DNA of 64,000 bases from Caenorhabditis elegans. Taxonomy: Eukaryota; Nematoda; Chromadorea; Rhabditida; Rhabditidae. The translations under genes were made by a program, and so were the position numbers. Of this stretch, positions 1 through 11,417 are shown piece after piece. Where the stretch lies: NCBI RefSeq assembly GCF_000002985.6, contig NC_003281.10, forward strand, positions 7,874,001 to 7,938,000, read 5' to 3'. Position 1 is the stretch's first letter. Each line of letters begins with the position of its first letter. The notes below the pieces were generated by a model. That model searched no databases. It saw only the letters and a list, made by a program, of their open reading frames with translations, and had not been told where the DNA came from.

Positions 1-42
1 ATTCCTTTCCTTTTCAAAAAACAAAGAATAAAAAATTTTCAG

Positions 43-2862
43 ACATGGTCCAAACATGCCATATGCTCCAAGAATGGGACAGTGCTGCACGGAAGGCAAT
101 TAGAAAACGGCAGGCATTCAATGCAGGTGCTCCAGGAGTTCAGGGGTTTTCTCCATCAAATCCACCACGATTTGCTCCATCAGCTCAAGGATGCATGAAT
201 ATAGCATGCATCTGTCCGTATATGGGGGTTTGTTTGAATGTTACTTTCATTTTTACTACTTGGCATTTGTTTTCAACTTCTTGTCTAGTCTGTCTAGGCT
301 CAAAAAATATTACCTTGATTCCGAAGTTGCTGAAGTTCGTTCAAGCTATCCTCAAGATAAACCTAAGTTTAATCTTACTCTTGTCAAAATTAGTTCCTAA
401 ATAATTTTCTTTAGATCAAACTTGGGCAAAATTTAGGTTTGTCTTAAACCTAATTTTGGCAAATTCTGAATCAAGTTAATATTTTTTATACCACTTGTTC
501 AAAAAGTTTGTACCAAGTGCGAAGTAACTGTGCATTTTAAACTATTTAAATCGTACATTCCTCGCGCCATTATACTTCTGGCAATCTAAGATGTTTCCAA
601 GAAGAAATGTTCAAGACAAAATGCTTGAAAAACAAAAATAAAACAAAATTTAAAAATTCTAGGGACGAATGGCAAATGGATGTATCCTACCAAATGGGCA
701 ACCTTACTTAATGGCATATAGAAAAGAGTATAGGTATTACATATTTCATCTAATTTACAAAAAATTTACAAACAAAATTTTAGAATGATGTCAGATAACG
801 AACGACAACGGTGGCACAATGCCCTAATACAATTGAAACGTTCAGGAGAATACGATCGTCTTTCAGTAATGCATCGACAAGTTGGCTCAGCCTCCGGAGC
901 TCATTCCGGTCCAGGCTTCCTTGTCTGGCATAGAGAATACATGAAAAGAATGGAAATTGCTCTTAGAATGATTGATCCAGGAATATCTATGCCATATTGG
1001 GATTCTGTTCTAGAATCATATCTTCCCGATCCAAGAGACTCTATTATGTTTGGACCACAATTTATGGGAATGACTGATGCTTCTGGTCAATTGGTTAGTG
1101 GTCCATTTGCTGGATTCAGAACACTTGAAGGAAGGCCTAATATTATTAGAAGAATGGCTACTGAAGGGAAAATGTTCACTGAACAAAATATTAATAATTT
1201 GATGGCACAAAATGATTTGGTTAGCGTAATGGCTTTCACTGCTCCACAAGGAGGTAATCTATTTATTTATCGAATTTTACTTAAAATTTTGAAATATTGC
1301 AGGATGCCCATTCCGTCCCTATTTTGGAGCGCTTGAGTATACTCATGCATCAATTCATTTATGGATGGGCGGAGACATGAAACCACCATCAACATCTGCA
1401 AATGACCCAGTCTTCTTCCTCCATCACACATTTGTCGATTTTATTTGGGAAATGTGGAGACAAAATCACCAGAATAGATTTGCAAGAGAAAATGTTCGTT
1501 AAAGTTATGAAAAATTACTGTAAAAAGATTTATTTTCAGCAATATCCACCAGACATTGCCGCTTGTGCCAATTCTCAACACTTCAGTTATGCTCAAATGA
1601 GACCTTGGGATAAAATTAATCGTGATGGTAAGTTTGCTCTATTATGCTGTCTGGAAAGTCTACTGGAAAGTGTGAATTAATTGACTAGCATACTAAAACA
1701 ACGATTCCAGATTATTTTTAACTTTGTAAAAAATTTGAAAGTGTAAAAAGTTTCCAATTTTCTTCAGGTCTCTCGAATGCCTACACTGATAATTTGTATC
1801 ACTATGCTCCTCGTCCAACGTGTAACCGTAATAATGCCAACTGCGGATCTCAATATCTGTTCTGTGATACACGTGGCAATCCACATTGCGTGGCAAAGGT
1901 GAAGCCAGGTGGTTTGTGCCGTGGATTCGAAGGATTAGATTCTTGTTACATGGGTACATGTGTTGCTGGATGGTGTAGAGGTGGACAACAGTTCCAACAG
2001 GTACGACAACTTTTTATGTAGCTTAAGTTTCAGATTTTTTGAACATGAATCCATACTTGATAAAAATTTCAATTATATACTTTTATACCCGTATTAAAAA
2101 AACTCAAACATTAATATTTTTAGCCAGCGCAAACCACTGCAGTGGCTACTGTTCAACAACCTCAGCAGCAGCCCCAGCAACAGCAACCACAGCAACAGAG
2201 ACCAGCCACAACCCCACAATCTGTAAGCTAATCCTCACTGGAACACGTGCAAAATGTCTAATATTTCAGAATTGCTACAACGAAGATCCATGCTGTAATC
2301 AGTGGTCTCGTCAGAATGAGTGTCGAACAAATACAGTTTACATGAATAGATATTGTAGGAAATCTTGTGGATTGTGTCAGTCTAATGATAACAATAGAGG
2401 TGTGTTTTGAGTAGCAAAAATGGGATATTTTATAAAATCTCAACGAGCAGGTGTATCTAGAAATTCCCAGAGAGGCCTCCCCGTCTACCTAAAATGAAAA
2501 CCTAGTTTCTAATAGTTAGTCTCAACTGGGTGGAATTACTTGAGTCAATTTTGAAATATTTTGCGTTTTATCATAATAATCGAAAACTTCCTATGTAATT
2601 ATAAAACCAAATGAGTTCAGGATGTCATGATCGTCACATATCTTGTGCCTACTGGCGTGGACAGAACTTCTGTACCCGCCGTCGTCAATGGATGGCTGAA
2701 AATTGTCAAGCAACATGTGGATGGTGCAATATGAACGAAGCTCAATTATGTGCATCAGTTGCTCGTCAATCAAGAAGAGTTCGAAGAAATGCAAAGTTCT
2801 GGCTCACTGAGCCAGATGCAGATGACTTTGTTGATGATTTTATGCTTGATTATGGACGATAA
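43..2862 (+). CDS. tyr-1: Tyrosinase with two C-terminal ShK domains (5' end outside window)
   Basis: Secreted-type copper oxidase of the tyrosinase family, which hydroxylates phenols and oxidises catechols; in nematodes a role in cuticle or eggshell cross-linking is inferred. Exons read 43-227, 663-733, 784-1253, 1303-1493, 1540-1627, 1768-2000, 2124-2222, 2270-2399 and 2621-2862, all in phase. The CuA site is visible as three histidines ([20 protein letters not shown]) and CuB as HASIH plus [11 protein letters not shown] Cys-rich stretch follows, then a Gln-rich linker (exon 2124-2222), then two ShK/SXC six-cysteine domains, NCYNEDPCC...CGLC and CHDRHISC...CGWC. The first exon is preceded by a splice acceptor at 41-42, so the start and any signal peptide lie upstream of the window. 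A poly(A) signal AATAAA lies near 3087. The symbol is based on family plus its position beside sup-18. Confidence 0.9.
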
Positions 2863-3265
2863 TCACTTTTCGAAATTTTTTAAAAATCTTTACTGAAAAT
2901 TGTCATTTTCACCCAACCAATGTGTATCACATTCTCTCTACGTGTCGTTTTCCTTCCCAAAATCCTTCCGAACTTTCTTCAAAACAATTTCACACCTGCC
3001 GAAATCACAGTTGATCCGGGTTTTTGTACAAACTGATTTCCAACACCCCCTGCCCCTGATTTGTTTTCTTATTTTCCAAGAAAATTAATAAAATATGTTT
3101 GATCTTTTTTTAAAGCTTGTAACCTGCCCTTAATATAAACCAGTGTAACTATTAAAAATCGTACGAGTTTCTAATAAAAATAAACCCTGATTTTATTAAG
3201 AAAAATGAATTTCAAATGTTAAAAAATCTGAAAGGAACATGGGAGATGAAAAGTGAATGACAAAA

Positions 3266-4839
3266 TCAATATAGTTTGGTGATATGTTCGACCGGTTTTC
3301 TTTTGAGATCTGGAACAAGCACGTCTTCTGACGCATAACCAAGAGGAAGTAGCAGTAGTATCTGCAATTAACCACTTGGATTGTACTATACTCTATCATC
3401 TGCTTACACTTTCATTCTCAGGCCTCCTCAATATTCTTGAAATATCGGGTCCTGCATTCAACGGTGACGTCACTACAGTACTCAATCCAACATTCTGAAT
3501 TGCAGCCAAAAGGATGCCAACAGCAATTGATGTGCTTATTTGATTATAGTGGAATACCCGTTCTGTTTTACTATGCACGTCACGAAATATCTGAAAACCA
3601 GATGTTTGAGGATTGATTTTAAGATTGTTTTGAATCAAACCTCATGACAAACAATTAATAGATATGGAGCATCTGTAATGTATGGCCTCCGCCACGTGTC
3701 TTGTAATTGTGATACATCAACTACCCAAGAAGCTCCTTTTCTGGAAAGAAGTCTTTTAAAATCAGTTTTCGTAGATGAATTAGCCTCACAGTCCTTTCCC
3801 TGTATATTTACGATTTTTTGGCTTTTTTTTTGATTTGACTATTTTTTAAATAAAACCTTTTTATCACTGGACCGAACTTTCTACGTTTTAATAGTTACGG
3901 CTTTCATCTTTAAAGCACAACTTTTACCCAAAAATATGAGACTGGTTGAAGACCTGGCAAAGATGAAAAATAACTCACTTTCTAGAGACATAGTTATCCC
4001 GTTCGTCCGCTTCTAAGATTTTCCTGATCATTGTTTTAATTGAATCACTTGAAACAACACAAAACGTCCATGGTTGAAGATTTCCAACACTCGGAGATGT
4101 GCCTGAAAATGAGTGACTATAATTGTTATCATTTCTTTAGTTCTTACCAGCCGTTTTTAATAAATTTTGAATAACTTTTAATGGTACATCCCTTGAGCTG
4201 AACTGTCGACAACTTCTCCTCATCTTCATCTCTTCGTAGAAAATTTGAGAATTCCGAAGAGTGATGTCATCGTTTATCACTGGCATGCGGTATGGAATCT
4301 GAAAATAAAAATATTTTTTAGCGCTAAAGCTGAAGATTTCCCCAAATTTCATTAAAACTAAACAAACCATTCTCTCTCTGATGACATTTTCATGAAGATC
4401 TGTAAAAACCATTTCATCTCCAACATGTTTATCTGCAACTTCAACCTGAAAACATTCACTGTTTCATATATTAAAAACAAAAATAGTCACTTTTCGTTGT
4501 TTTGTTCTACTCTCCAACTGCTTCTCAACTCGTTTGTTCATTCGATGAAGTAGAGAAGCAACTTGGTAGATCACAAATAGAATTACCTGAAATCACAAAT
4601 TTCAGCACATTATCTGATTTTGAAAAATTTACTCCTAATGTGAACAAGACATTTAGAACAGCTTCTGAAGAGTGTCCTTGATTTCCAAATGAGTTTAGCC
4701 ATAATTTGATTGATTGTAAATCGATTAAAGGTTCTTTTCCCGTTGAATCTCCATAAGCCTGAATTATATTGCAAGGTTTTAGAGCAGTCTGAGGTTCAAC
4801 AAAATAATTGAATACCTTATGATGTGTATGCTTCTTCAT
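3266..4839 (-). CDS. sup-18: SUP-18, membrane-anchored iodotyrosine deiodinase homologue (nitroreductase family)
   Basis: FMN-dependent nitroreductase-fold protein of the iodotyrosine deiodinase branch. In C. elegans SUP-18 is known to act with UNC-93 and the two-pore K+ channel SUP-9 in muscle. Nine exons: 4816-4839, 4633-4758, 4491-4586, 4368-4445, 4148-4298, 3979-4102, 3641-3740, 3408-3590 and 3266-3361, giving 325 codons. A single membrane segment lies at about residues 41-63. The catalytic domain starts at about residue 110 and includes the FMN-phosphate motif RRSCRQFSS, the TSPSVGNLQPW motif, KGASWVVDVS, and the C-terminal LLPLGYASEDVLVPDLKRK. Similarity to mammalian IYD is clear across the domain. 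The start at 4839 gives a short hydrophilic N-terminus; the first exon encodes only 8 residues, so an alternative upstream start cannot be excluded. Confidence 0.92.
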
Positions 4840-7239
4840 GCTCTTCTACTCCTGCCCATCGCCTCTTGTTTTTTGTATTTAACAGGGGTTTTCAATGATT
4901 CCTGGAAGTAACGAGTTTTATTGAAATTAGATAAAAAATTGCAGATGAAATTTTACTGAATAATATGACCAAGGGATTTAAATTGAACCCAATATGATAA
5001 AAACTTTCAATCTAAAAGTACGAGTCAAACGTGAGAGGGAAGAGATAGAACAATTAGAAAATGGGATGTCATTTGTCACTTCTTCTTCCGAAAAGCTATA
5101 GTCATGATGAAAAAAGAACGGAATATAATCGGTGCCAGATGTTGTTTGAGCCATGGAGAAACATATGTTGGAAAACTATGGATTACCATTTTTTTTTAAT
5201 TCAGAAAAAACAATAATATATTGTAACTACACCAAATCTTGAGGCGCGTACACAAATGCATACGAATTTATAAGGATGGGTCTCCTAGTAGAAAAAAGTT
5301 TCTGATATCAGATTTTGCTATTTTCGGTGTCAATTAATACTATTAGGGAGTTTCTGTGTTTTTAAAGATTTTTTGTTAAAATAATAATCTCAATTTGACC
5401 AAAAAATCAAAACGTTCAAAATTTAAAAAACAACAATTTTTCGCTGTGAGACTTATCCGAATAAGTGAGTATTCGTTTCAGAAAATTGAAAAATTCCGGA
5501 AAAAAAAATTAAAATTACAATTTTCTAGGTAGTTTTTCAAATTGGCCGTGAAATATAAAGTTATGATGTTCCCATTAAACTACGAACGAAATGCGTCGAA
5601 GATCATTTGGAAGCTTTTGATCTTTTCACTATTTTCTGCACCTACTCTTTCATTTTATAGACATTTTAAAAAGCACTTTCGCACGGGTCTTCAAATAAAC
5701 TAGAAGGCATGTACCTCTCTGTGCAAGATGAAAGTCTTTGGCCTTAACCTTTCATCGACTTATCAAAATGTATTTAATGTTAATTTCAAGAAAACATATC
5801 AGATGCAGTTTTTCTTAAACATAGTATATACGTTAATTCAATAGATTTTCAAAATATGAAAATAATTTTTGCTATTAAAGTGAGAAAATTGGCAAAGAGT
5901 ACAACCATATGCAATACGAATAAGGCTACATGACCAAGATTTGGGTGGAGCCAACATTTTTTATATTTTTCGACTTCATACATGCATTCAAAATCATTCT
6001 GTAATTACCTATAGCTATATATAGGTCTGCTCAGAGTTGTATCATTATTTCAGACTAAACTAGGCTCCGCCCATTTTTTGTTTGAATTTCCATATCTATC
6101 AGATTTTTCAGTATTACAAACTCACAAAAATATTTTTGATGGGTACTGTACATAGGTGTGTTGAATAAAGTGACATACCATTGTAGAGGCACAATTTTCA
6201 AAAACACAGTAAAAAGGAAAAACGATTGCAGAACAAAAAACTTCCTAAAGTTCAAGTTTAATCTGGATGGAAAGTGTGACAAATTTCAATTGCGAAATCC
6301 GGTCAGATGTCAGATAAAAAGCAGATCAACCCAAAAAAAAGGTTTGAAATCGAAACCAATTCAAAAACGATGTTTTTTCTCGATCACCTCCACCGTTTTG
6401 AGAGAAAGCGAGGGAGGATGAGTGCAATCTCTCATGCATTCTATTTCACAAGACAACAGCTCAAGGAAGAAGCAGATCAATTGCATTGTAAACTTGGCGC
6501 AACGAGTGAGAATCAGCAATGAAGTCGAAGCGGGAAGAAGGAATAAGAAAAAGAAGAGACAGGTGTGATGGAAGAGTGTTGCATCAAGGGCGGGGAGCAA
6601 ATGTCATTTCGATGGATGAAGTGAGCTCCAGACAAAAGACAACAAAAGAAATGTGTAGATGAGTGTGTGTATGTGTATTTGAAATCTGAGTGGGTTTCGG
6701 TTTTTTGCACATTTTACATGAGAAACCAGAGGAAAACATATGCTCTCGCGAAATTTTGCGATTTTACCGTTAAAAATACTGTACCCGGTTTCGACACGAC
6801 AAATTTTTGTTGAATTCAAAAAGGTGTGCGTCTTTAGACACTTTTAGTGATATTCCGAGTTTTTCAAATTTATGTATTTCTAATGTTGTACATGTGTTGT
6901 ATATATACATCAGTGTTAACAAATCGTTAGATAAACTATACAGTACTCTTTAAAGGCGCTCCCTTTTTGCATTTCACAAAAATTTGTCGTGTTGAGACCG
7001 GGCACCGTATTGTTTAACAAAAATTGCAAATTTGCGCCTGCTTCTAGCTTCTCATAGTTTTTAATTTTTCTCATCGGAGATAGTTTTATGAATTCTAAAA
7101 CTCCGAAATTTTGACAAACGAACGTAATTTTTATTTCCGAATCGTTAAGCCAGTATCACGAAAATTGAAATAAAACAGGAACAATCGAAATGTTAGTGGA
7201 AAAAAGGAGAGATCTATTTGAAAATATTAATGAGACAAT
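4840..7239. other. Intergenic region, no supported gene
   Basis: About 2.4 kb between the sup-18 start and the TIPRL stop. It holds the sup-18 promoter side, AT-rich sequence, a short palindromic TATA stretch near 6010-6022, and one copy of the palindromic repeat family (about 6750-7036). Open frames near 6055-6820 overlap on both strands, lack splice-consistent extensions and look like chance. A TTTATT (poly(A) signal for the minus strand) near 7130 fits the TIPRL 3' end. Confidence 0.6.
6750..7036. repeat. Palindromic (MITE-like) repeat, family A copy 1
   Basis: Inverted arms: the left contains GTACCCGGTTTCGACACGAC and the right, read in reverse complement, contains a near match (ACGGTGCCCGGTCTCAACACG), separated by AT-rich sequence. 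Both inner flanks carry a pair of short motifs resembling TGTGCGTCTTTA and AGTACTCTTTAAAGGCGC. The same arms recur at about 7.9, 13.4, 41.5, 45.0 and 49.5 kb. Confidence 0.75.
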
Positions 7240-8989
7240 TCAAAAAAGGCGTTCACGATCAACTGATACACGATCAAAGTGCTCTTCAACAACTGGAAGA
7301 TGCATCCATGCTCTGTCTACATCTAATAATTCCTCCGGATCAACGTGACCAAGATTCCCGTACTTTGCTTCTCGAAGTTGCCACTCACGAATGACATGTC
7401 CATCGAATTCGTTGCCAACAATTCTGGTGTCACATACTCTGTTAATTGTGTAAATTATTATTCTGTGGTATTTTGAAGCAAATTCTCCTATAGCAGATAA
7501 ATTTTCTCAAAAAGGCCAACCTGAGAAGAACATTGTCAACTCTCATGTAGAAGCGAAGAAGGACAAAAAAGTATCCGCGCATGACACGAACTCGCGCCAA
7601 AAGCTGAAAAATGAATATATTTATACCAGCCGTGGACCGCACCTCCGGCGCGGCGCCCGACTTCTGGAGCTGAAAACCAATTTTTCTGAGACTACCGTAA
7701 TCATACAGTACTCCTACCGTACCACCATTGTACCACTACAGTACGCCGACTATATCCCTACACTAACCCCAACTCACTATCCCTCCAGAAGCTAAAACTT
7801 CGCAGACTACAAAGACTACATAGACTACAAACTATGGACAAACGGAATAAGCGCTTTATATATAGTAAATGATAACCCAGATGCGAAATATTGCGATTTT
7901 CGCATTAAAAATACGGTAACCGGTCTTGAAGCGATTCTAGGTTTACTGTAGTTGCCAACTCCTCATTGTCGAGTGATTTTATGAGTTATATTCCTCTTTT
8001 TATTTTTTGAAAAATGTGAAAATATAAATACATCAAGTTTTGAAGAAACAGAAAACAATAGGAAAACAACAATAAAATGTTGATAACTACAGTACTCCTT
8101 ATAGAGAATCGATCGCTTGGAGACCGGCTACCCTACTTTTCGATCGAAAATCGGGACATTTTGCATCTGAATAATATTACAAACCTGAGCGATTCCATGA
8201 TCTGCCAATTCGTCCTCAAACAATGTGATACTCGATGAAAACAAAATCTCGTCGCGTCTTTTCAGTCGTTCCATATCGATTCGTTCAGTTGTAGGAGTGA
8301 CCTGGAGAAATTTTCAAATTTTTATTCTGAAATTTTACTTTTCATTTTTTTTCTCCAAATACTTGACACAACTGATTTTTTTAATTTTAACTTGGGGTAA
8401 TATTAAATATCATATATTTGAAGTAAAAACTAACCTGACACCCAGTCACAGTTCCTTTGTAATGTGTAGTATAGGTCCAGTCAAACGGCTTCTGATGTTC
8501 CGATATTTGCTGAATCCGATCTTGTCTTGCAGATTGCCATACTGTCGACGCACCAACTTTTACATCGGGCAGACGATCCGCACAAACCATTTTGAGGGCA
8601 TCCAGCGCGTTGAATTCGATAGAACCGAGTCGACCGAACTGGATTGTCAGAGAATTTCGTGCGAATACCATTTCCGGGCGCTCTTCAAGTTTCAACTCCC
8701 GGTCATATTTGCATTTCTGTTGAATGAACACATTTAGGCAAGAGCATTTTTATTTTGTTGTTAATTAGCAGAAAAGTTGTTTTAGAATTGCGAATAAACT
8801 ATTCAATCAGAAATTTTCCCCTACCAAACAACTCGGATCCTCTTGATCTTCTGAATGCTTGCAGGAGCTCTCCAAAATGTGTCCAGCCAGTGAAATGAAT
8901 TTAAAAAATCCCAGATCGAACTTTTCCTCTCGTTTTGCGTTTTTTGCAGCTCGCACCATCACCTCGTCAATGCTTCTCCGATCTGACAT
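7240..8989 (-). CDS. TIPRL/TIP41-like regulator of PP2A-type phosphatases
   Basis: Homologue of TIPRL (yeast Tip41), a cytosolic protein that binds the catalytic subunits of PP2A-family phosphatases and modulates TOR-linked signalling. Exons 8825-8989, 8435-8716, 8185-8301, 7521-7603 and 7240-7438 give 281 codons (human TIPRL is about 272). Family-defining stretches are visible: ERPEMVFARNSLTIQFG, SIEFNALDALK, KPFDWTYTTHYKGTVTG, FEDELADHGIAQ, and YFFVLLRFYMRVDNVLLR. A 3' splice site directly upstream (about 9002) of the first ATG suggests SL trans-splicing. It lies downstream of, and on the same strand as, the tail-anchored and BAG6-like genes. The intron 7604-8184 carries a palindromic repeat and a short tandem GACTACA stretch. 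Probably the locus ZK688.9; no gene name is assigned here. Confidence 0.92.
7628..8168. repeat. Intronic repeat cluster: GC-rich low-complexity block and palindromic family A copy 2
   Basis: Inside the fourth TIPRL intron. 7628-7840 has a GC-rich start followed by iterations of TACAGTAC and GACTACA units. 7883-8168 is an inverted repeat: ACGGTAACCGGTCTTGAAGC on the left, and GGAGACCGGCTACCCTA on the right, with TACAGTACTCC motifs inside. Confidence 0.6.
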
Positions 8990-9001
8990 TTCTGAAGTGA
9001 C

Positions 9002-9779
9002 CTGAAAAAAACTGTTTTTACTGTGAAAATAAAAGTTTATTGCAACAGATTCGGAATGAGCATAATTTTTTCATATCTAAACGTTTTTTACTAAACACTA
9101 GAAAATTTAGAATTTTAAAATTCGCGGAAAAATTACGTTTTGCCCAAAAATAAACTCATTTTTTTACTGAATTTGAAGGAAAATCTATTGCAACTTATTT
9201 CTGCTTAAATCATTTTTATTCTAGAAAACGAGGAAAAAGTTTCGAAATATTTTGAACAAGAAGCCCAATTTATAGATAAAATTTAGACGTATTTTTCTTT
9301 TCTCTGCTCTTATGATCGATTTTCGCAGAGGTTTTTGATTATCCGGTAAATATTACTAGTTATTCTAATTTTTCATTAAAAAATTACATCGAAAATAACG
9401 AAAAAACATCGAAAAACGCGAAAGATCAACGAAACCAATTCATGAATTAATTCGAATTTATAATTCAGTACAAAAGCGATTCGGTCGCGGGACTAGATTT
9501 TGCAACTTCCTAGGCCATTTCCAATTTGCAGTGCTAATTGGAAAATGCGTCTACAAAAATATCTACAAAAATTGAAAACATGAAACTGAAGAATTTATTT
9601 TAAAATTGTTTAGTGTATCACAACTGTAAGAACAGTCTACATTCGGCAAGATCATATGAAAATGGCATTAAGCTAGCTGAACAGAAGGGGAAACAAGTCG
9701 ATTAATCGATCGATTGTGAAAATTAAAATTAAAGCTTGAATGAATATCACAAAGGAATTTTTTCGAACCATTTCTACCC
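9002..9779. other. Intercistronic gap between tail-anchored protein and TIPRL
   Basis: About 780 bases, AT-rich, without an open frame that has coding character. It would contain the 3' UTR of the upstream gene and a trans-splice acceptor for TIPRL (cag ending at about 9002 on the minus strand). This is longer than the usual ~100-base spacing of worm operons, so separate promoters are possible. Confidence 0.5.
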
Positions 9780-10954
9780 TTATTGTCTGAAATACGAAGT
9801 GATGAAAGGAACAACAAAGATTGCGATAAACATGAAAAGAAATCGATAAAATACATAAGAAGCTGTTATTCCTGCCTCGTTCTTAACTTTTGGTGCTGCT
9901 TTTGGAGATTTCCGAACCGGTTCCGATTGGCGTTCTAACGTTCTATTACGAACTGACATGGCAGAAGATTCAGAAGAGCTGAAACGATGAATTTAAGTAA
10001 AATTCGAACCTCACTATTTCGCTAACCGCGGCATATTTAATGATTCTTGATCATCATCAAAACTATCTGATTTGTTCATTAAATCGGCAAGAGTTTGTGA
10101 ATCCCATTGAAGATGCCCTGTTGAATTTGGTTTTTGCATAATTTTTGAAATCATGGAGAACATTTCTTCGTTTTTTGCTCCCATTTGCTCTACCTGTAAT
10201 AACTAATAGGTTATGGTCGGCTTATAAGTTTTCAGACCTTTTTTTCAACATTTTTCATGGTCATTTCTTGATTTCGACTTCCTATGTTCCTTTTATAGCC
10301 ACGCATTTTAACAAGATCCGATTCAATTACATCTCGGGTTTTCTGAAATAAACTTTATGAAACTTCTCAGATAAAAGTTTATTAAATAGCCATTCAAAGC
10401 GAGTTTGTATAGATTTCAACGAATATAAAACTGCTCATACCTATATTATGAATTTAAATTCGGCTCAACTTTATACAAATTCGATGTGGATCTACTTAAA
10501 TTTGAGATTTATAAATTTGCCTAGAATGAGAAATTGAGTAGAATTTGTATTCTTAAAAAAATTGGCATTTCTGCTCAAACTGAGTTGAAACCTATACAAA
10601 TTTGATTTTCATTTGGCTATATTATAAACGGTTTATCTGGGTTATTGGTCCCCGACAATTTCACTCTCTCTGCAGAAAATAATAGTTTCTGGTCAGCTTT
10701 TAGTTCATCAAATATATGTGAGTTATAATATATAATTAGTATTGCCTCCTAGACACCTCGTAAATTTTTACGGAAAAAAGTGAAAGTGATTTGCAAATTG
10801 AGAAATAGCAATAAATCTTTAGGACCCTTCAATTTGAGAGTAGTTCTTCAGAGTTGAGCGTTTGAACTTTTGGCCAAGAAATGAACAATTTTTGTATATT
10901 TACAAATTCAAATGTTACCTTATCAAAAACATCAAGTCTGTTCTTTGCCGACAT
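9780..10954 (-). CDS. Predicted tail-anchored membrane protein, 168 residues, unknown function
   Basis: Not recognised. The four exons are small: 10919-10954, 10238-10342, 10027-10193 and 9780-9978, all in phase. The product is charged and helical (MSAKNRLDVFDKKTRDVIES start, then a heptad-like stretch around residues 20-65), then an acidic segment (SDSFDDDQES), a basic Ser/Pro region, and a single hydrophobic helix at the extreme C-terminus (FYRFLFMFIAIFVVPFITS) followed by only four residues. There is no signal peptide. That arrangement is the classic tail-anchor topology, cytosolic N-terminus with the tail in ER, Golgi or mitochondrial membrane, and resembles SNARE-like or coiled-coil membrane adaptors, but no SNARE motif is certain. 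It lies between a BAG6-like gene (whose human relative escorts tail-anchored clients) and TIPRL. The large first intron contains an inverted repeat. Confidence 0.7.
10387..10619. repeat. Inverted repeat (MITE-like) in an intron
   Basis: Arms 10387-10420 (ending GTTTGTATAGATTTCAAC) and 10584-10619 (beginning GTTGAAACCTATACAAATTT) are near-complementary over about 34 bases around a 163-base AT-rich centre. It sits in the first intron of the tail-anchored protein gene and is a different family from the GGTCTCGACACG palindromes. Confidence 0.65.
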
Positions 10955-11417
10955 TGCCAGTAACTGGAAAATTTACTATTTTTCGTAATCTCTGTAAAAC
11001 TGAAAAAACTCTTTGAAAAGTAGATTGGTATCGTTCAACCTTTTCTTGTTATATTGAAGTAAAAAGTTATCGAAAAAACAAGAATTGGAGTGCTTAACTT
11101 TATGAAATTTAAATATAAATAAGAAAAAACAATACAAAACCGATTTTCCAATCATTTACATAAAAACTTGTTAGCTGATAGGAGCACAGATTGAATTGCA
11201 AGTCAAACAATTCAAACTACAAATGAACATAGTTAAATAAATAGATATGAACAATTAATTGTAGGTATATTTGAACCTAAACCGTAAAATAACGTTTCTT
11301 AGTCTCGAAAACCGGCATTGTTGAGATATCATGAACGAGGCGGCCAATTTTGATTAAAACTAATCCACCGAAGACTGTACTATAACCCGATGATTTCCAA
11401 TTATATTCCGATACATT
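10955..11417. other. Gap between BAG6-like stop and tail-anchored gene start
   Basis: 463 bases, AT-rich. A minus-strand splice acceptor at about 10964-10965 lies ten bases upstream of the downstream ATG and could accept a spliced leader. No coding evidence was seen. Confidence 0.5.

Noticed and set aside
426-460. 15-base hairpin in the first tyrosinase intron
   Set aside because: Short AT-rich stem with a mismatch; expected by chance in such DNA.
8225-8737. 170-codon plus-strand frame
   Set aside because: Antisense shadow of two TIPRL exons, whose minus-strand translation matches the family.
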